Source of the DNA: DATEDA01 sp963789885
Lineage (GTDB): Bacteria; Pseudomonadota; Gammaproteobacteria; Burkholderiales; SG8-39
Reading direction: 5' to 3'
Assembly: GCA_963789885.1 (NCBI GenBank)
Contig: CAWBNB010000037.1
Location: 1 to 64,000, forward strand
Length of the DNA stretch: 64,000 bases
Numbering within the stretch: the stretch's first letter is position 1; each line of letters begins with the position of its first letter. Positions 26,080 through 35,007 of the stretch are shown piece after piece. Under the pieces are notes generated by a model that was given only the letters and a program-made list of their open reading frames with translations, did no database searches and was not told where the DNA came from. Made by a program: the position numbers and the translations under genes.

Positions 26080-27072
26080 ATGAGTTTCCTCGCGCTCGTT
26101 CTCGCGCTCGCGCTCGAGCAGTGGCGGCCGCTCGTCGACCGGCGCGCCGTCTTCGCGCCGGTCGTCGGGTATGCCGGCCACCTCGAACGGCAGTTCAACG
26201 CCGGCGAGGCGAACCAGGGCGCGGTGGCCTGGCTGCTCGCGGTGGTGCCGCTCGCGGTCGTTGCATGGGCGCTCTATGCGCTCGTCGACGCGCTCAGCCC
26301 GCTGGCCGGCCTCCTTTTCAACGTCGCGGTCCTCTACGTGACGATGGGCTTCCGCGAGCACAGCCACTACTTCACCCGCGTCCACAAGGCGCTGAAGGAG
26401 GGCGATCTCGTCGAGGCGCGCCGGCAGCTCGGCGAGTGGCGCGGCCATCCGTGCGACACTCTGTCGGCGTCCGAGGTCGCGCGGCTCGCGATCGAGGGCG
26501 CGTTCACCGTCTCGCACCGGCACGTGTTCGCGTCGATGTTCTGGTTCCTGCTGCTGCCCGGACCGAGCGGCGCGGTGGTGTACCGCACGGCGCTGTTCCT
26601 GAGCCGCCGCTGGGGACGGATGGCGCGCGCGGGCGAGCCCGGTCCGGTGTTCGAACTCGGCGGCACCGACGCCGAGCCGGGGCCGGCGCGCGCGGACGAC
26701 GAGCCGCCCGGCCGCTTCGGCGAATTCGCCCGCCGCGCGTTCTACGCGCTCGACTGGCTGCCGGCGCGGTTCAGCGCCGCGTCCTTCGCGATCGTCGGCG
26801 ACTTCGAGGACGCGATCTACTGCTGGCGGACCCAGGCCGCACGCTGGCCCGATCCGCTGCTCGGCATCGTGCTCGCCGCGGGCGCCGGCGCGCTCGGCGT
26901 GCGGCTCGGGTTGCCGATCGCGCGGGGCGGGATGGTGGAGGATCGGCCGGAGCTCGGCCTCGGGGAGGAGGCGGACACGCCGTTCCTCGACTCCACCGTC
27001 GGGTTGATCTGGCGGGCGCTGGTGCTGTGGCTCGCGCTGCTGCTGGTGGTCAGCATCGCGAAGGTGTTCTGA
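26080..27072 (+). CDS. CobD/CbiB-family (AmpE-like) membrane protein
   Basis: 330 residues from the ATG at 26080 (MSFLALVLALALEQWRPL); the open frame begins further upstream but that part overlaps the promoter. Four or five hydrophobic segments alternate with soluble loops; FTVSHRHVFASMFWFLLLPGP near residue 150 and FEDAIYCWRTQA near 245 are the conserved blocks. The family includes adenosylcobinamide-phosphate synthase CobD/CbiB and its relative AmpE. No other cobalamin genes are nearby, so a corrin role is not supported; betaproteobacteria commonly carry this AmpE-like version as a lone gene. A 7-pair hairpin follows the stop. Confidence 0.82.
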   Translation: MSFLALVLALALEQWRPLVDRRAVFAPVVGYAGHLERQFNAGEANQGAVAWLLAVVPLAVVAWALYALVDALSPLAGLLFNVAVLYVTMGFREHSHYFTRVHKALKEGDLVEARRQLGEWRGHPCDTLSASEVARLAIEGAFTVSHRHVFASMFWFLLLPGPSGAVVYRTALFLSRRWGRMARAGEPGPVFELGGTDAEPGPARADDEPPGRFGEFARRAFYALDWLPARFSAASFAIVGDFEDAIYCWRTQAARWPDPLLGIVLAAGAGALGVRLGLPIARGGMVEDRPELGLGEEADTPFLDSTVGLIWRALVLWLALLLVVSIAKVF

Positions 27073-27082
27073 GGGAGGGTGA

Positions 27083-27099
27083 CTCCGAAGACTTCGGAG
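27083..27099 (+). terminator. Stem-loop after the CobD/CbiB-family gene
   Basis: CTCCGAA/TTCGGAG with loop GAC, beginning 11 bases after the stop at 27072. No T-run follows, so it is at best a weak or factor-assisted terminator or an mRNA-stabilising 3' hairpin. The rest of the gap to 27334 shows no gene. Confidence 0.35.
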
Positions 27100-27334
27100 C
27101 CCTGCCTTCGCACGGTGCACACCCGATGCGGACGGTCGCCACGTACACGCTGCGGCGTAGCGCCCGCGGGCCGAGATCCTGAACGGCAAGTGGAAGTTTC
27201 CCGAGGCGAAGCTCGCGAGTGGAGCATCTGCCTAGGGTCGGGAGAGACCTTCATCGCAAAGCGCTCACCATCAGGTAATATGGAAACGGGTCAGACATCA
27301 TCTCTAGGTGAACGATGGAAGGAGTGTGTCCGCC

Positions 27335-28480
27335 ATGAATTCACCTGAAGCAAGTGAGTCCTACTCGGCGTGTGCACAACCGCCGCCATCGCAAGACATC
27401 CGCTTCTGCATGGCCCCTGACGGTGTGCGGCTCGCCTATGCGCTGAGCGGCGAAGGCCCGCCGCTGGTGATCTCGGCGACCTGGATCTCCCATCTCGAGC
27501 ACCAATGGCGCAGCCTTTCCTGGCGGCCGTGGCTCGACGCCTTCACCCGCGAGCACAAGGTGTTGCGCTACGATTCCCGCGGCTGCGGGCTTTCCGATCG
27601 GAACGCTGACGATCTTTCCTTCGAGAACTGGGTACGCGACTTCGAATGCGTCGTCGAAGCTGCCGGATTCCGCCGCTTCCCCCTGGTGGCCACCTGTCAG
27701 GGCGGGCCGATTGCCATCGAGTACGCGGCCCGGCATCCCGACCGGGTGAGCCGCCTCGTCCTCTACGGGACGTTTACGCGCGGTCGATTGCAGCGCGGTC
27801 AGCCGCACCAGGCCGAGAAGGCGCGCGTGCTGCTCGAGCTCACGCGCCTCGGCTGGGGGCAGGACGACCACGCCTTCCTGCAGCTATGGGCGTCAGCTTT
27901 TCAGCCGGGCGGCACGCTCGAGCATTTCCGCTCCTGGTGCGAGCAGCATCGCGCGGCCACCACCCCCGAGACCGCGGCTCGCTTGATGGCCATCAGTTGG
28001 GACGTGGACGTGCGGGATGCCGCTTCGCGCATCCGATGTCCCGTTCTGGTCGTGCATCCCGAACGCGATGCGGTTGTGCCGATCGAAGAAGGCCGATTTC
28101 TCGCGAGCCTCATTCCCGATTCGCGCTTCGTACAGCTCGACAGTGAAAACCACCTGTTGCTCGCGGACGAGCCGGCGTGGTCGCGGCTGTTCACCGAGGT
28201 GCGGAGCTTTCTCGCCGAACCGGACCGCGCTCTGCCTGCGGCCCACAAGGCCTTGCGGCTCGACGAGCTTACCTCGCGCGAGCGTGCCGTTTTGGAAGCG
28301 ATCGCCGCGGGTCTCGACAACGCGGAGATCGCCGCATCGCTTCGACTCTCGGAGAAGACGGTTCGCAACCACATCAGCCGGGTTTTCGACAAGATCCGCG
28401 TCGAACACCGTTATCAAGCCATTGTGCTCGCTCGTGACGCGGGCCTCGGGAGGGCCGGCGGCGCCGTCAACCGGCGCTGA
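27335..28480 (+). CDS. Alpha/beta hydrolase fused to a LuxR-type DNA-binding domain
   Basis: 381 residues from the ATG at 27335, which has AAGGAG ten bases upstream; a GTG at 27308 is less likely. Residues ~20-280 form an alpha/beta-hydrolase domain: RYDSRGCGLSDR near 82, nucleophile elbow VATCQGGPIA near 110, late acid HPERD near 237 and a His in SENHLLLADEP near 265. The elbow has Cys where most hydrolases have Ser. Residues ~305-370 are a LuxR/GerE helix-turn-helix (LTSRERAVLEAIAAGLDNAE, then KTVRNHISRVF). A one-polypeptide sensor-regulator is likely, in which the hydrolase fold binds or processes a ligand. A solute-binding protein follows directly and may be its target. Confidence 0.88.
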   Translation: MNSPEASESYSACAQPPPSQDIRFCMAPDGVRLAYALSGEGPPLVISATWISHLEHQWRSLSWRPWLDAFTREHKVLRYDSRGCGLSDRNADDLSFENWVRDFECVVEAAGFRRFPLVATCQGGPIAIEYAARHPDRVSRLVLYGTFTRGRLQRGQPHQAEKARVLLELTRLGWGQDDHAFLQLWASAFQPGGTLEHFRSWCEQHRAATTPETAARLMAISWDVDVRDAASRIRCPVLVVHPERDAVVPIEEGRFLASLIPDSRFVQLDSENHLLLADEPAWSRLFTEVRSFLAEPDRALPAAHKALRLDELTSRERAVLEAIAAGLDNAEIAASLRLSEKTVRNHISRVFDKIRVEHRYQAIVLARDAGLGRAGGAVNRR

Positions 28481-28508
28481 CGCTGCGACAGCCCAAGAAG
28501 GTTTCACC

Positions 28509-29307
28509 ATGGCGCATAGTCCTATTCTGCGGCATCTTGCTCGCCTCCATGACGGTCGCGGCCGCTGCGGCGGGCGATCTCGCCGCCGCCAGAAAGGAAC
28601 TCGCATCAACCGGCCGGCTCCGGGTCGGGCTCGTGTCCGCGCCCAAGGCGACGGTATTCTTTGTCGTCAATGACGCCGACGGCAGGCCCAGCGGCGTCAC
28701 GGCCGACATCGGTGACGAGCTCGCGCGAACACTCGGCGTCGCAAGCGAATTCTTCGTCGCCCACAATTCCGGCGAGATCACCGACGCGCTAGAGAAGGGG
28801 CTGATCGACGTCGCCTTCCTCCCGGTCGATGACGAACGCAGGAAGCGGGTCGAATTTGGGCCGGCCTATGTGCAGTTCGAGAGCACGTGCCTGGTGCTCG
28901 GCAATTCCAACTTCAGGGCGATCAGCGACCTCGATCGGCCGGGCGTGCGGGTCGCCGGCGAAGCCAATACGACCACGATTCGCGCCGCCGCGCGCATGCT
29001 CAAATCGGCGACCATCGTTGCGGTGCCATCGGTCGGCGAGGGCATCGACATGCTGCGCAGCGGCCGGATCGACGCGTTTGCGCTAGGACGCAATGCGCTC
29101 GTCCCCTATCAGGCGGAGATCCCCGGTTCGCGCATCCTCGACGGCTATTTCCACACGACCGGAATAGCGATCGCGGTACCAAAGAACCGGCCGGCTGCGC
29201 TCGCTCATGTGCGCGCCTTCCTCGAGGACGCGAAGGCCTCGGGGCTAATCCGCCGAGTGTTCGACAAGGCGGGCCTACGGTCGACGGCAGTCGCACCGGC
29301 CGAGTAG
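28509..29307 (+). CDS. Family 3 extracellular solute-binding protein, start frame apparently shifted by one G
   Basis: About 265 residues with a periplasmic-binding fold (RLRVGLVSAPKATVFFVVND, GVTADIGDELARTLGV, LIDVAFLPVDDERRKRV), the polar amino acid type that delivers small solutes to ABC importers. The mature domain is open from about 28537, but a signal peptide is visible upstream in the same frame (RIVLFCGILLASMTVAAA). The only ATG with a good ribosome-binding site (AAGAAGG, 28495-28501) is at 28509 and is out of frame; removing one G from ATGG there gives MRIVLFCGILLAS, a perfect signal sequence. So either one G is extra or translation starts unusually. No ABC permease or ATPase is adjacent. 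It probably shares a transcript with the hydrolase-LuxR gene. Confidence 0.75.
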
Positions 29308-29622
29308 TGTGAGAGCGCGAGCCTACCGGCTCGGCCCGACACTTCATTCAAGCGCAATCGAACGGCGGCACTCCTCTTATGGCCGCTTCGCAATTCTTAG
29401 ATTTTGGCTGTAGCCCCCGGGGCCTCGGGAGAACCAGCGGTCTCGTCAACCCGCGCTGACGCGGGACATTTGTCCCTGACTCACTTCGGCAATCGGGCAC
29501 AACGTCGGGGCATTCGCCTCAATACAACGGCGTTCGCCCACCCTAGAGTGCAATCGGTCGGAAGTCGAGCAGCGTCTTACACAGCATGAGCTCGAAGACT
29601 CAATGGATCAACGGGTGGAGAT
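29308..29622. other. Intergenic region without a recognised gene
   Basis: 315 bases between the solute-binding protein and the Bug receptor. Lower in GC than the core, with no frame on either strand that looks coding and no clear terminator with a T-run. The promoter for the Bug gene must lie here, but I could not pick a convincing -35/-10 pair. A GGGTGGAG ribosome-binding site is at its right end. Confidence 0.5.
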
Positions 29623-30600
29623 ATGACGTCCTTCTTGAAGCGCACGATGATCGGCCTGATTCAAGCGTGCGCGTTGTGCGCGGCGCCGCCGGCGTGGTCT
29701 CAGCAGTATCCCTCCAGACCGATCCGATTGATTGTGCCCTATCCGCCGGGCGGCACGGTCGACATCACTGCGCGCATCCTGCAGCCCAAGCTCTCGGAGA
29801 GCCTCGGGCAGCCGATCGTCATCGAGAACCGCGGGGGCGCCGGCGGCGCCGTCGGCACGGAAGCGGCGGCGAAGAGCGTGCCCGACGGCTACACATTCCT
29901 TTACACGCTCTCCTCGCACACGATCAATCCTTTCCTCTACAAGCTCAACTACGACGTCGAGCGCGACTTTGCTCCCGTGTCGCTCCTTGTGAGCGTGCCG
30001 CAACTCATCGCCGCGAACCCGAACGCACCGGCGAAGACGCTGCGGGAAATGGTCGCTGCGGCCAGGGAGCGCCCGGGTTTCTATGTCTATGCTTCGCCGG
30101 GCAGCGGCACGCCTGGCCACATCGCGGCCGAGTTGCTAAAGCTAAGGACCGGAATCAATATGGTGCACGTGCCGTACAAGGGGGGTGGTCCCGCGGTCGC
30201 CGACACGCTAGCAGGTCAAACCCCGTTCCTCTTCCTCACCGCGCCCGCAGCGCTCTCGCACGTGCGCTCGGGCAAATTGCGCGCGCTCGCGGTTACGACG
30301 CGAAAGCGCAGCGCTGCGGCGCCGGACATTCCCACCGTCGCGGAGGAGCTAAACCTGCCGGATTACGAGGTTGACTCCTGGTGCGCGATGTTCGCTCCGG
30401 TGAAAACGCCGGCTGCAATGGTTGAGCGCATGCAAAAAGAGGTGGCCCGTGTGGTGCATCTGCCCGAAGTGGAGCAGAAACTCCTCGCGCAGAGTGCCGA
30501 CCCCGTGGGCAGCAGCCCGGACGAGCTTGAACGAGTCGTAAGAACGGAGCTGAAGAGCTGGGCCGCGGTGATCCGCGACGCAGGAATCAAGCCGGAGTAA
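29623..30600 (+). CDS. Bug-family tripartite tricarboxylate transporter receptor
   Basis: 325 residues. A signal peptide (MTSFLKRTMIGLIQACALCA, cleaved after WSQ) is followed by the Bug hallmark YPSRPIRLIVPYPPGG, then ENRGGAGGAVGTEAAAKSVP, and a second conserved block VPYKGGGPAVADTLAGQ near residue 187. These periplasmic receptors bind carboxylates and related small molecules for TctAB-type uptake or for sensing. No TctA/TctB genes are adjacent, as is common for the many orphan Bug proteins of betaproteobacteria. A GGGTGGAG ribosome-binding site supports the ATG. The ligand is unknown; the decayed TauD-like remnant next to it hints at a former catabolic locus. Confidence 0.93.
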   Translation: MTSFLKRTMIGLIQACALCAAPPAWSQQYPSRPIRLIVPYPPGGTVDITARILQPKLSESLGQPIVIENRGGAGGAVGTEAAAKSVPDGYTFLYTLSSHTINPFLYKLNYDVERDFAPVSLLVSVPQLIAANPNAPAKTLREMVAAARERPGFYVYASPGSGTPGHIAAELLKLRTGINMVHVPYKGGGPAVADTLAGQTPFLFLTAPAALSHVRSGKLRALAVTTRKRSAAAPDIPTVAEELNLPDYEVDSWCAMFAPVKTPAAMVERMQKEVARVVHLPEVEQKLLAQSADPVGSSPDELERVVRTELKSWAAVIRDAGIKPE

Positions 30601-30606
30601 TCCGGA

Positions 30607-30741
30607 CTAGCGCATCGGCGGGAGCTGGCGCACCGAGCCCATTTTCCACGTGCGAAGTATCACGCGGGGCGACTTGGTCGAAGGCGTCGCAGCGGTGCAT
30701 GGTAGTGCGTTGCCCCAAAGCACCACATCGCTGAGAGCCCA
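30607..30741 (-). pseudogene. Decayed C-terminal fragment of a TauD/TfdA-type dioxygenase
   Basis: On the minus strand WALSDVVLWGNALP (30741 leftward) and RVILRTWKMGSVRQLP (before a TAG at 30607-30609) lie in one frame, while MHRCDAFDQ lies between them in another frame. Put together they follow the C-terminal pattern of TauD/TfdA alpha-ketoglutarate dioxygenases (GDVVxWDN...MHRRDAFD...RRxMxRTQ). Two compensating shifts and no upstream body indicate a pseudogene remnant. The identification rests on short motifs recalled from memory. Confidence 0.4.
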
Positions 30742-31073
30742 TGCAGGGCGTACTTGCGAGTGCACTTACACTCGTACGAGAGCTGTGGACGAATTGAATG
30801 TCCGCTTTCGAAATCTGTGTACGCCTGTAAAAGGGTCGACAGCGGCGTTGGACGACTGCTGTCAGCCTACCAGAAGCGGACGATCATGAGGACATCGAGC
30901 CAGCCAAGAAAGATTCGGCCATGGCCGCTCTAGACTCGTCAGCGCCCGGCTGCTGCAAATGCCTGCGCCGTACGGTCTCGCCCGAGCGATACCGTCGTCG
31001 AGTGCGTCACTGTCTGCCTAGCAAACCGACGCGCTGCCAACGGTCGAGGGCCGTCGCCCGAATTCAAAGCCGC
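30742..31073. other. Intergenic region without a recognised gene
   Basis: About 330 bases between the TauD-like remnant and the stem-loop after the desaturase. It contains a six-pair hairpin CGAGTG/CACTCG (30757-30774). No frame has codon use like a real gene, and it may be further decayed sequence. Confidence 0.4.
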
Positions 31074-31092
31074 GTCGCGCTGCAGGCGCGAC
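31074..31092 (-). terminator. Stem-loop downstream of the desaturase gene
   Basis: GTCGCGC (31074-31080) and GCGCGAC (31086-31092) around TGCAG, starting 11 bases after the desaturase stop. On the minus strand it is followed by GCGGCTTTGAATT, only weakly T-rich. Probable but weak terminator. Confidence 0.4.
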
Positions 31093-31102
31093 GGCCCGCA
31101 GT

Positions 31103-32287
31103 TCAAGCGTAGGAGCGCAAACGCTCCGAGAACTCGACCAGAGGCCCGATTCCGCTCGCCTCCGCGCGCCTGCACCAGTCCTGCAGTTGCTTGACGAGTT
31201 GCTCGCGCGAGGCCGTGGAGCGTCCCCACAGCGCGGCCAGCTCGCGGCGCATCGAAACCATGATCTGCAGCGTGCGCGACTTCGGCAACAGTTCGGCAAG
31301 CCGGGCGCGCTCCCGCTCGTGCAGCATCTTGTCGTCGCGGTTCAGCCAGGGCCCCAGGGCCTGTAGCGCGCGCGCATCCTGCGGCGAGTGCCGGCGGAGC
31401 TTGGCGAGTTCCTCGGCATAGATCCGCTTCAGCGAGCGGGCGTACTTCGCGAGAACGTCGTAGCGGCAGGTGATGATCGCCTGCAGGGTATCGGGATCGG
31501 CGGCCGGCTTGGGCGCAACAAAATGCGGCCTCGGCGCGACGTGCTTGACCCTGGCAAGTCCCAGGGATTCGAGAATGCGAATGTAAAACCAGCCGACGTC
31601 GAGCTCGTACCACTTGTTCGAGAGTTTGGCCGACGTGGGGTAGGCGTGGTGGTTGTTGTGCAGCTCCTCGCCGCCGATCAAGATGCCCACCGGCACGATG
31701 TTGGTACTCGCGTCCGGCGTGGACCAATGGCGATAGCCCCAATAGTGACCGATGCCGTTGATCACCCCTGCCGCCCAGAACGGGATCCAGACGAGCTGCG
31801 TCGCAAGAATCAGCGCGCCCGGAACGATGCCGAACAGTGCAATATCGACAACGCCCATCAGGATCAGCCCGAGCCTGGTGAACTTCGAATAAAGGTTACG
31901 CTCGACCCAGTCGTCCGGAGTGCCATGCCCGTAGCGCTCGAGGGTCTCGGGTTTCCTGGCCTCCTTCACGTACAGGAGCACGCCGCCCCACAGCACGCGG
32001 TTGAGCCCCAGAACCTGCGGGCTGTGCGGGTCCTCCGGGGTGTCGCACTTGGCGTGATGCTTGCGGTGCACGGCAGCCCATTCCTTCGTAACCATGCCCG
32101 TGGTCAGCCAGAGCCAAAGGCGGAAGAAATGGCTGACGACTGGATGCAAATCGAGCGCGCGGTGCGCCTGATGGCGGTGGAGAAATACCGTCACCGCAAT
32201 AATGGTTACGTGGGTCAGCACTAGGACGACCACCACATCGCCCCACCAGCGAAGAGCTAACAGGCTGGTGAAAAGTGGGGATTCCAT
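31103..32287 (-). CDS. Membrane fatty-acid (acyl-CoA/acyl-lipid) desaturase
   Basis: 394 residues from the ATG at 32287, preceded by AGGGGAG. The three histidine boxes of the membrane di-iron desaturases are present: HRHQAHR near residue 37, HRKHH near 74 and EELHNNHH near 208, with hydrophobic segments between them, matching delta-9-type acyl-CoA desaturases that introduce a double bond into membrane fatty acids using O2. The C-terminal ~150 residues are a charged, probably helical extension (EELAKLRRHSPQDARALQAL). It stands alone between a decayed region and the rsgA block. An AT-rich stretch at about 32288-32350 probably holds its promoter. Confidence 0.92.
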   Translation of the reverse strand: MESPLFTSLLALRWWGDVVVVLVLTHVTIIAVTVFLHRHQAHRALDLHPVVSHFFRLWLWLTTGMVTKEWAAVHRKHHAKCDTPEDPHSPQVLGLNRVLWGGVLLYVKEARKPETLERYGHGTPDDWVERNLYSKFTRLGLILMGVVDIALFGIVPGALILATQLVWIPFWAAGVINGIGHYWGYRHWSTPDASTNIVPVGILIGGEELHNNHHAYPTSAKLSNKWYELDVGWFYIRILESLGLARVKHVAPRPHFVAPKPAADPDTLQAIITCRYDVLAKYARSLKRIYAEELAKLRRHSPQDARALQALGPWLNRDDKMLHERERARLAELLPKSRTLQIMVSMRRELAALWGRSTASREQLVKQLQDWCRRAEASGIGPLVEFSERLRSYA

Positions 32288-32467
32288 GTCGACTCCCCTA
32301 GCAATTTGCCTATTCAAAACTATCTCGAGACAACGCCGCGTGTTTTGATCTAAGGCAAATCGCGGCAGTCGGCGGCGGGGGAAGGGATGAGCGAGCCGAT
32401 GTCTGCGCGATTTACCCGGCGGCACGAATTCGCCCTGCTGCGGGTGTCAAGCGCTGCGCTCCCTTTC

Positions 32468-32782
32468 CTAGCGTGCCGGCCGTGTAGCGCCGCACTGCCA
32501 GCATGCCCCGAACTGCCCCTCGATCCGCTCGCCACACCCGGGGCAGGTCCACGGCGCGCCCGGCGGCGGCGGACGGCGCCAGACCGCGAGTAGCGCCTCC
32601 GCCCGCGGGCGGTCTTCCTCGCGCAGCACGTGGAGCTCCATCGCGCACTCGGTGAACGGGATCTCGCCGGCGAGCCGCGACAGCAGCTCGTTCCTGATCC
32701 AGCACCGGATGCCCTCGGCCTCCAGCACGTTCTTGAGGTGATGGATCTCGAGCGCGTTGAGGGAGGAGATGAGCGGTGTCAT
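32468..32782 (-). CDS. DUF2007-type protein with C-terminal zinc ribbon
   Basis: 104 residues. The N-terminal ~70 residues (SLNALEIHHLKNVLEAEGIR, then ELHVLREEDRPRAEALL) match the DUF2007 putative signal-transducing domain, related to the PII-like fold. The C-terminus carries CPGCGE...CWQCGA, a two-CxxC zinc ribbon (positions ~80-100). Its ATG overlaps the restored rsgA stop (ATGA at 32779-32782), so the two are translationally coupled. Function is not established. Confidence 0.8.
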   Translation of the reverse strand: MTPLISSLNALEIHHLKNVLEAEGIRCWIRNELLSRLAGEIPFTECAMELHVLREEDRPRAEALLAVWRRPPPPGAPWTCPGCGERIEGQFGACWQCGATRPAR

Positions 32783-33670
32783 TGCATCGCCGCCTCGGCG
32801 TCCAGGATGCGATGCAGGAGCTCGAGCCGGCGCGCGGCGAAGGCGCCGGCGTCGACCGCGGCGCGCACGGCGCAGCCCGGCTCGCTGCGATGGCGGCAGT
32901 CGGCGAAGCGGCACCGGCCCGGCGAACGGCGCGAGCTCGGGAAAACCGGCCGCGATCTCGGCCGCGTCGAGGTGCGCGAGCCCGAACGACTCGACCCCGG
33001 GGGAGTCGATGACGGCGGTGCGTTCATCGAGCCGGTAGAGCCGCGTCGCGCTGGTCGTGTGGCGACCCGAGTCGAGGAAGCGCGAGATCTCCCGCGTGGC
33101 GGCGCCGGCGTCCGGAACGAGCGCATTGACGAGCGTCGACTTGCCCATGCCGGACTGCCCGATGAGCACCGTGGTCTCGCCGGCGAGCGGCCCGCGCAGC
33201 GGACCGACGTCGTCGCGGGCGCTGAGCTCGACGATCGCGTAACCGGCCCGCGTGAACGGCACGAGGCGTTCGCGCAATGCGGCCGCGGGCGCCGCGAGGT
33301 CGACCTTGTTGAGGACGATCAGCCCGCGCATGCCCTGGCGGCCCGCTGCGACCAGGATGCGGGCGACGAGCTCGTCGCTCGTGCTCGGCTCGCCGGCGAC
33401 GATTACCGCGACCTGGGTGGCATTGGCGGCGATCAGCTTCCGCCGGTGCGGGGCCGCGCGGATGAAGAGGGTCGAGCGCGGGTCGGCGGCCTCGATCACC
33501 CCCTCGCCGGGGCTGGTGCGCGCGACGAACACGCTGTCGCCGCAGGCGTACGCCGCCTGCCTGCCGCGCGGCACGCACGCGAGGAGCTCCCCGTCCGCCG
33601 CCTCGACCAGGAATCGCCGGCCGTACGCGGCGGTAACCTGCCCGGAAAGGGAGCCGGCGTGCCCGGTCAA
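32779..33670 (-). CDS. rsgA: Ribosome small-subunit GTPase RsgA, one apparent frameshift
   Basis: Circularly permuted GTPase that helps late 30S maturation. After an OB-fold N-terminus come LIVLNKVDL (G4), GQSGMGKSTLVNAL (G1/P-loop) and DSPGVESFGL (G3), in the permuted order typical of RsgA. The zinc-binding C-terminus CRFADCRHRSEPGCAVR lies in a different frame from the GTPase; one extra C around 32914-32922 accounts for it. The span is 892 bases, one over a multiple of three. With the shift repaired the stop overlaps the DUF2007 start by four bases, which argues the gene is intact in life. The start is probably TTG at 33670, overlapping the stop of the M48 gene (TTGA). Confidence 0.87.
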
Positions 33671-34914
33671 CGCGCGAGAGCCTGCAGACGGGCGATCCGC
33701 AGCGCCGCCGGCGGGTGCGAGTCGTAGAAGGCCGAATGCACCGGGTCGGGCGTGAGCGTCGCCGCGTTGTCCTGGTAGAGCTTCACCAGCGCGTGCACGA
33801 GGTCCGCGCCGCTCGCGTGGCGCGCGGCATACGCGTCGGCCTCGTACTCGTGCCGGCGCGAGTAGAGGCTGCCGATCGGCGCGAGCAGGAACGTGAACAC
33901 CGGCACCGCCATGAAGAAGAGGACGAGCGCGAGCGCGGTGCTCCGGCGGTCGACGCCGAGGCCCTCGTAGAACCACGCCTGGTCGATGACGTAGCCGAGG
34001 AGCGCCAGGAAGCCGAGGCTCGCGAGGAAGAGCCAGGCGATCCGCTTCCATACGTGGTGGCGTTTGAAATGGCCGAGCTCGTGGGCGAGCACCGCTTCGA
34101 CCTCGGCCGGGGCGAGCCGCGTGAGCAGGGTGTCGAAGAAGACGATCCGCTTCGCGGCGCCGAAGCCGGTGAAGTAGGCGTTGCCGTGGCTCGACCGCTT
34201 CGAGCCGTCCATGACGAACAGGCCCTTGGAGCGGAAACCGCACTTGGCGAGCAGGCGTTCGATCCGCTCCTTGAGCGATTCGTCCGCGAGCGGGCTGAAC
34301 TTGTTGAAGAGCGGTGCGATCAGGGTCGGATAGGCGACGAGCATCAGCAGGTTGAACCCGACCCAGGTCAGCCAGACGTACAGCCACCAGAGACTTCCCA
34401 TGCGCGCCATCAGCCACAGCACCGCGAACAGCAGCGGCACGCCGATCGCCAGGCCGAGCGCGATGCTCTTCGCGAGGTCGGCGACGAAGAGCGCCGGCGT
34501 CATCCGGTTGAAGCCGTATTTCGCCTCGATCACGAACGTGCGGTAGACCGAGAACGGCAGATCGACGAGCCCGGTGATCGCCGCGACGGAGAGGATGAGC
34601 GCGATGCCGTGCGCGTAGCCGCCCGCTTCGAACGCCAGCGCCCAGGCGTCGTACAGCCACTCGAGGCCGCCGCCGAGCGTGAACGCGAGCAGCACCGCGG
34701 CCGATACGAGCGCGTCCACGATGCCGAGCCGCGTCCTGGCGCGGGTGTAGTCGGCCGCTTTCTGGTGGGCAGGGAGCGGGACGCTCTCGGCGAACTCCGC
34801 CGGCACCCGCTCGCGGTGCGCGGCGACGTACCGGATGTGCCGCACGGCGAGCCAGATCCGGGTCGCCGTGGCGAGCGCGAGGGCGGCGAGAAAGGCGAGC
34901 GTGAACGCGTTCAT
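33667..34914 (-). CDS. Ste24-like M48 membrane metalloprotease
   Basis: 415 residues with about seven hydrophobic segments and the zinc motif LAHELGHFKRHHVWK near residue 282; a further acidic motif EYEADAYAARH near 358 supplies the third ligand. N-terminal M48 subfamily-A blocks (FVIEAKYGFNRMTP) match CAAX-protease-like (Ste24/HtpX-related) enzymes. In bacteria these act in membrane protein quality control. The gene diverges from orn and overlaps rsgA, an arrangement common in betaproteobacteria. Confidence 0.92.
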   Translation of the reverse strand: MNAFTLAFLAALALATATRIWLAVRHIRYVAAHRERVPAEFAESVPLPAHQKAADYTRARTRLGIVDALVSAAVLLAFTLGGGLEWLYDAWALAFEAGGYAHGIALILSVAAITGLVDLPFSVYRTFVIEAKYGFNRMTPALFVADLAKSIALGLAIGVPLLFAVLWLMARMGSLWWLYVWLTWVGFNLLMLVAYPTLIAPLFNKFSPLADESLKERIERLLAKCGFRSKGLFVMDGSKRSSHGNAYFTGFGAAKRIVFFDTLLTRLAPAEVEAVLAHELGHFKRHHVWKRIAWLFLASLGFLALLGYVIDQAWFYEGLGVDRRSTALALVLFFMAVPVFTFLLAPIGSLYSRRHEYEADAYAARHASGADLVHALVKLYQDNAATLTPDPVHSAFYDSHPPAALRIARLQALAR

Positions 34915-35007
34915 GTCAGTTGGTCACCATACGAGGGGGCAACGCCGCTTCGCGCGACGCCCCTGTGAGACAATCAAATTCTATCCGACACCCGGAAAAT
35001 CAAGGGC

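Noticed and set aside
27140..27240. Possible gene fragment reading AEILNGKWKFPEAK
   Set aside because: Too short, with no recognisable family; could be chance.
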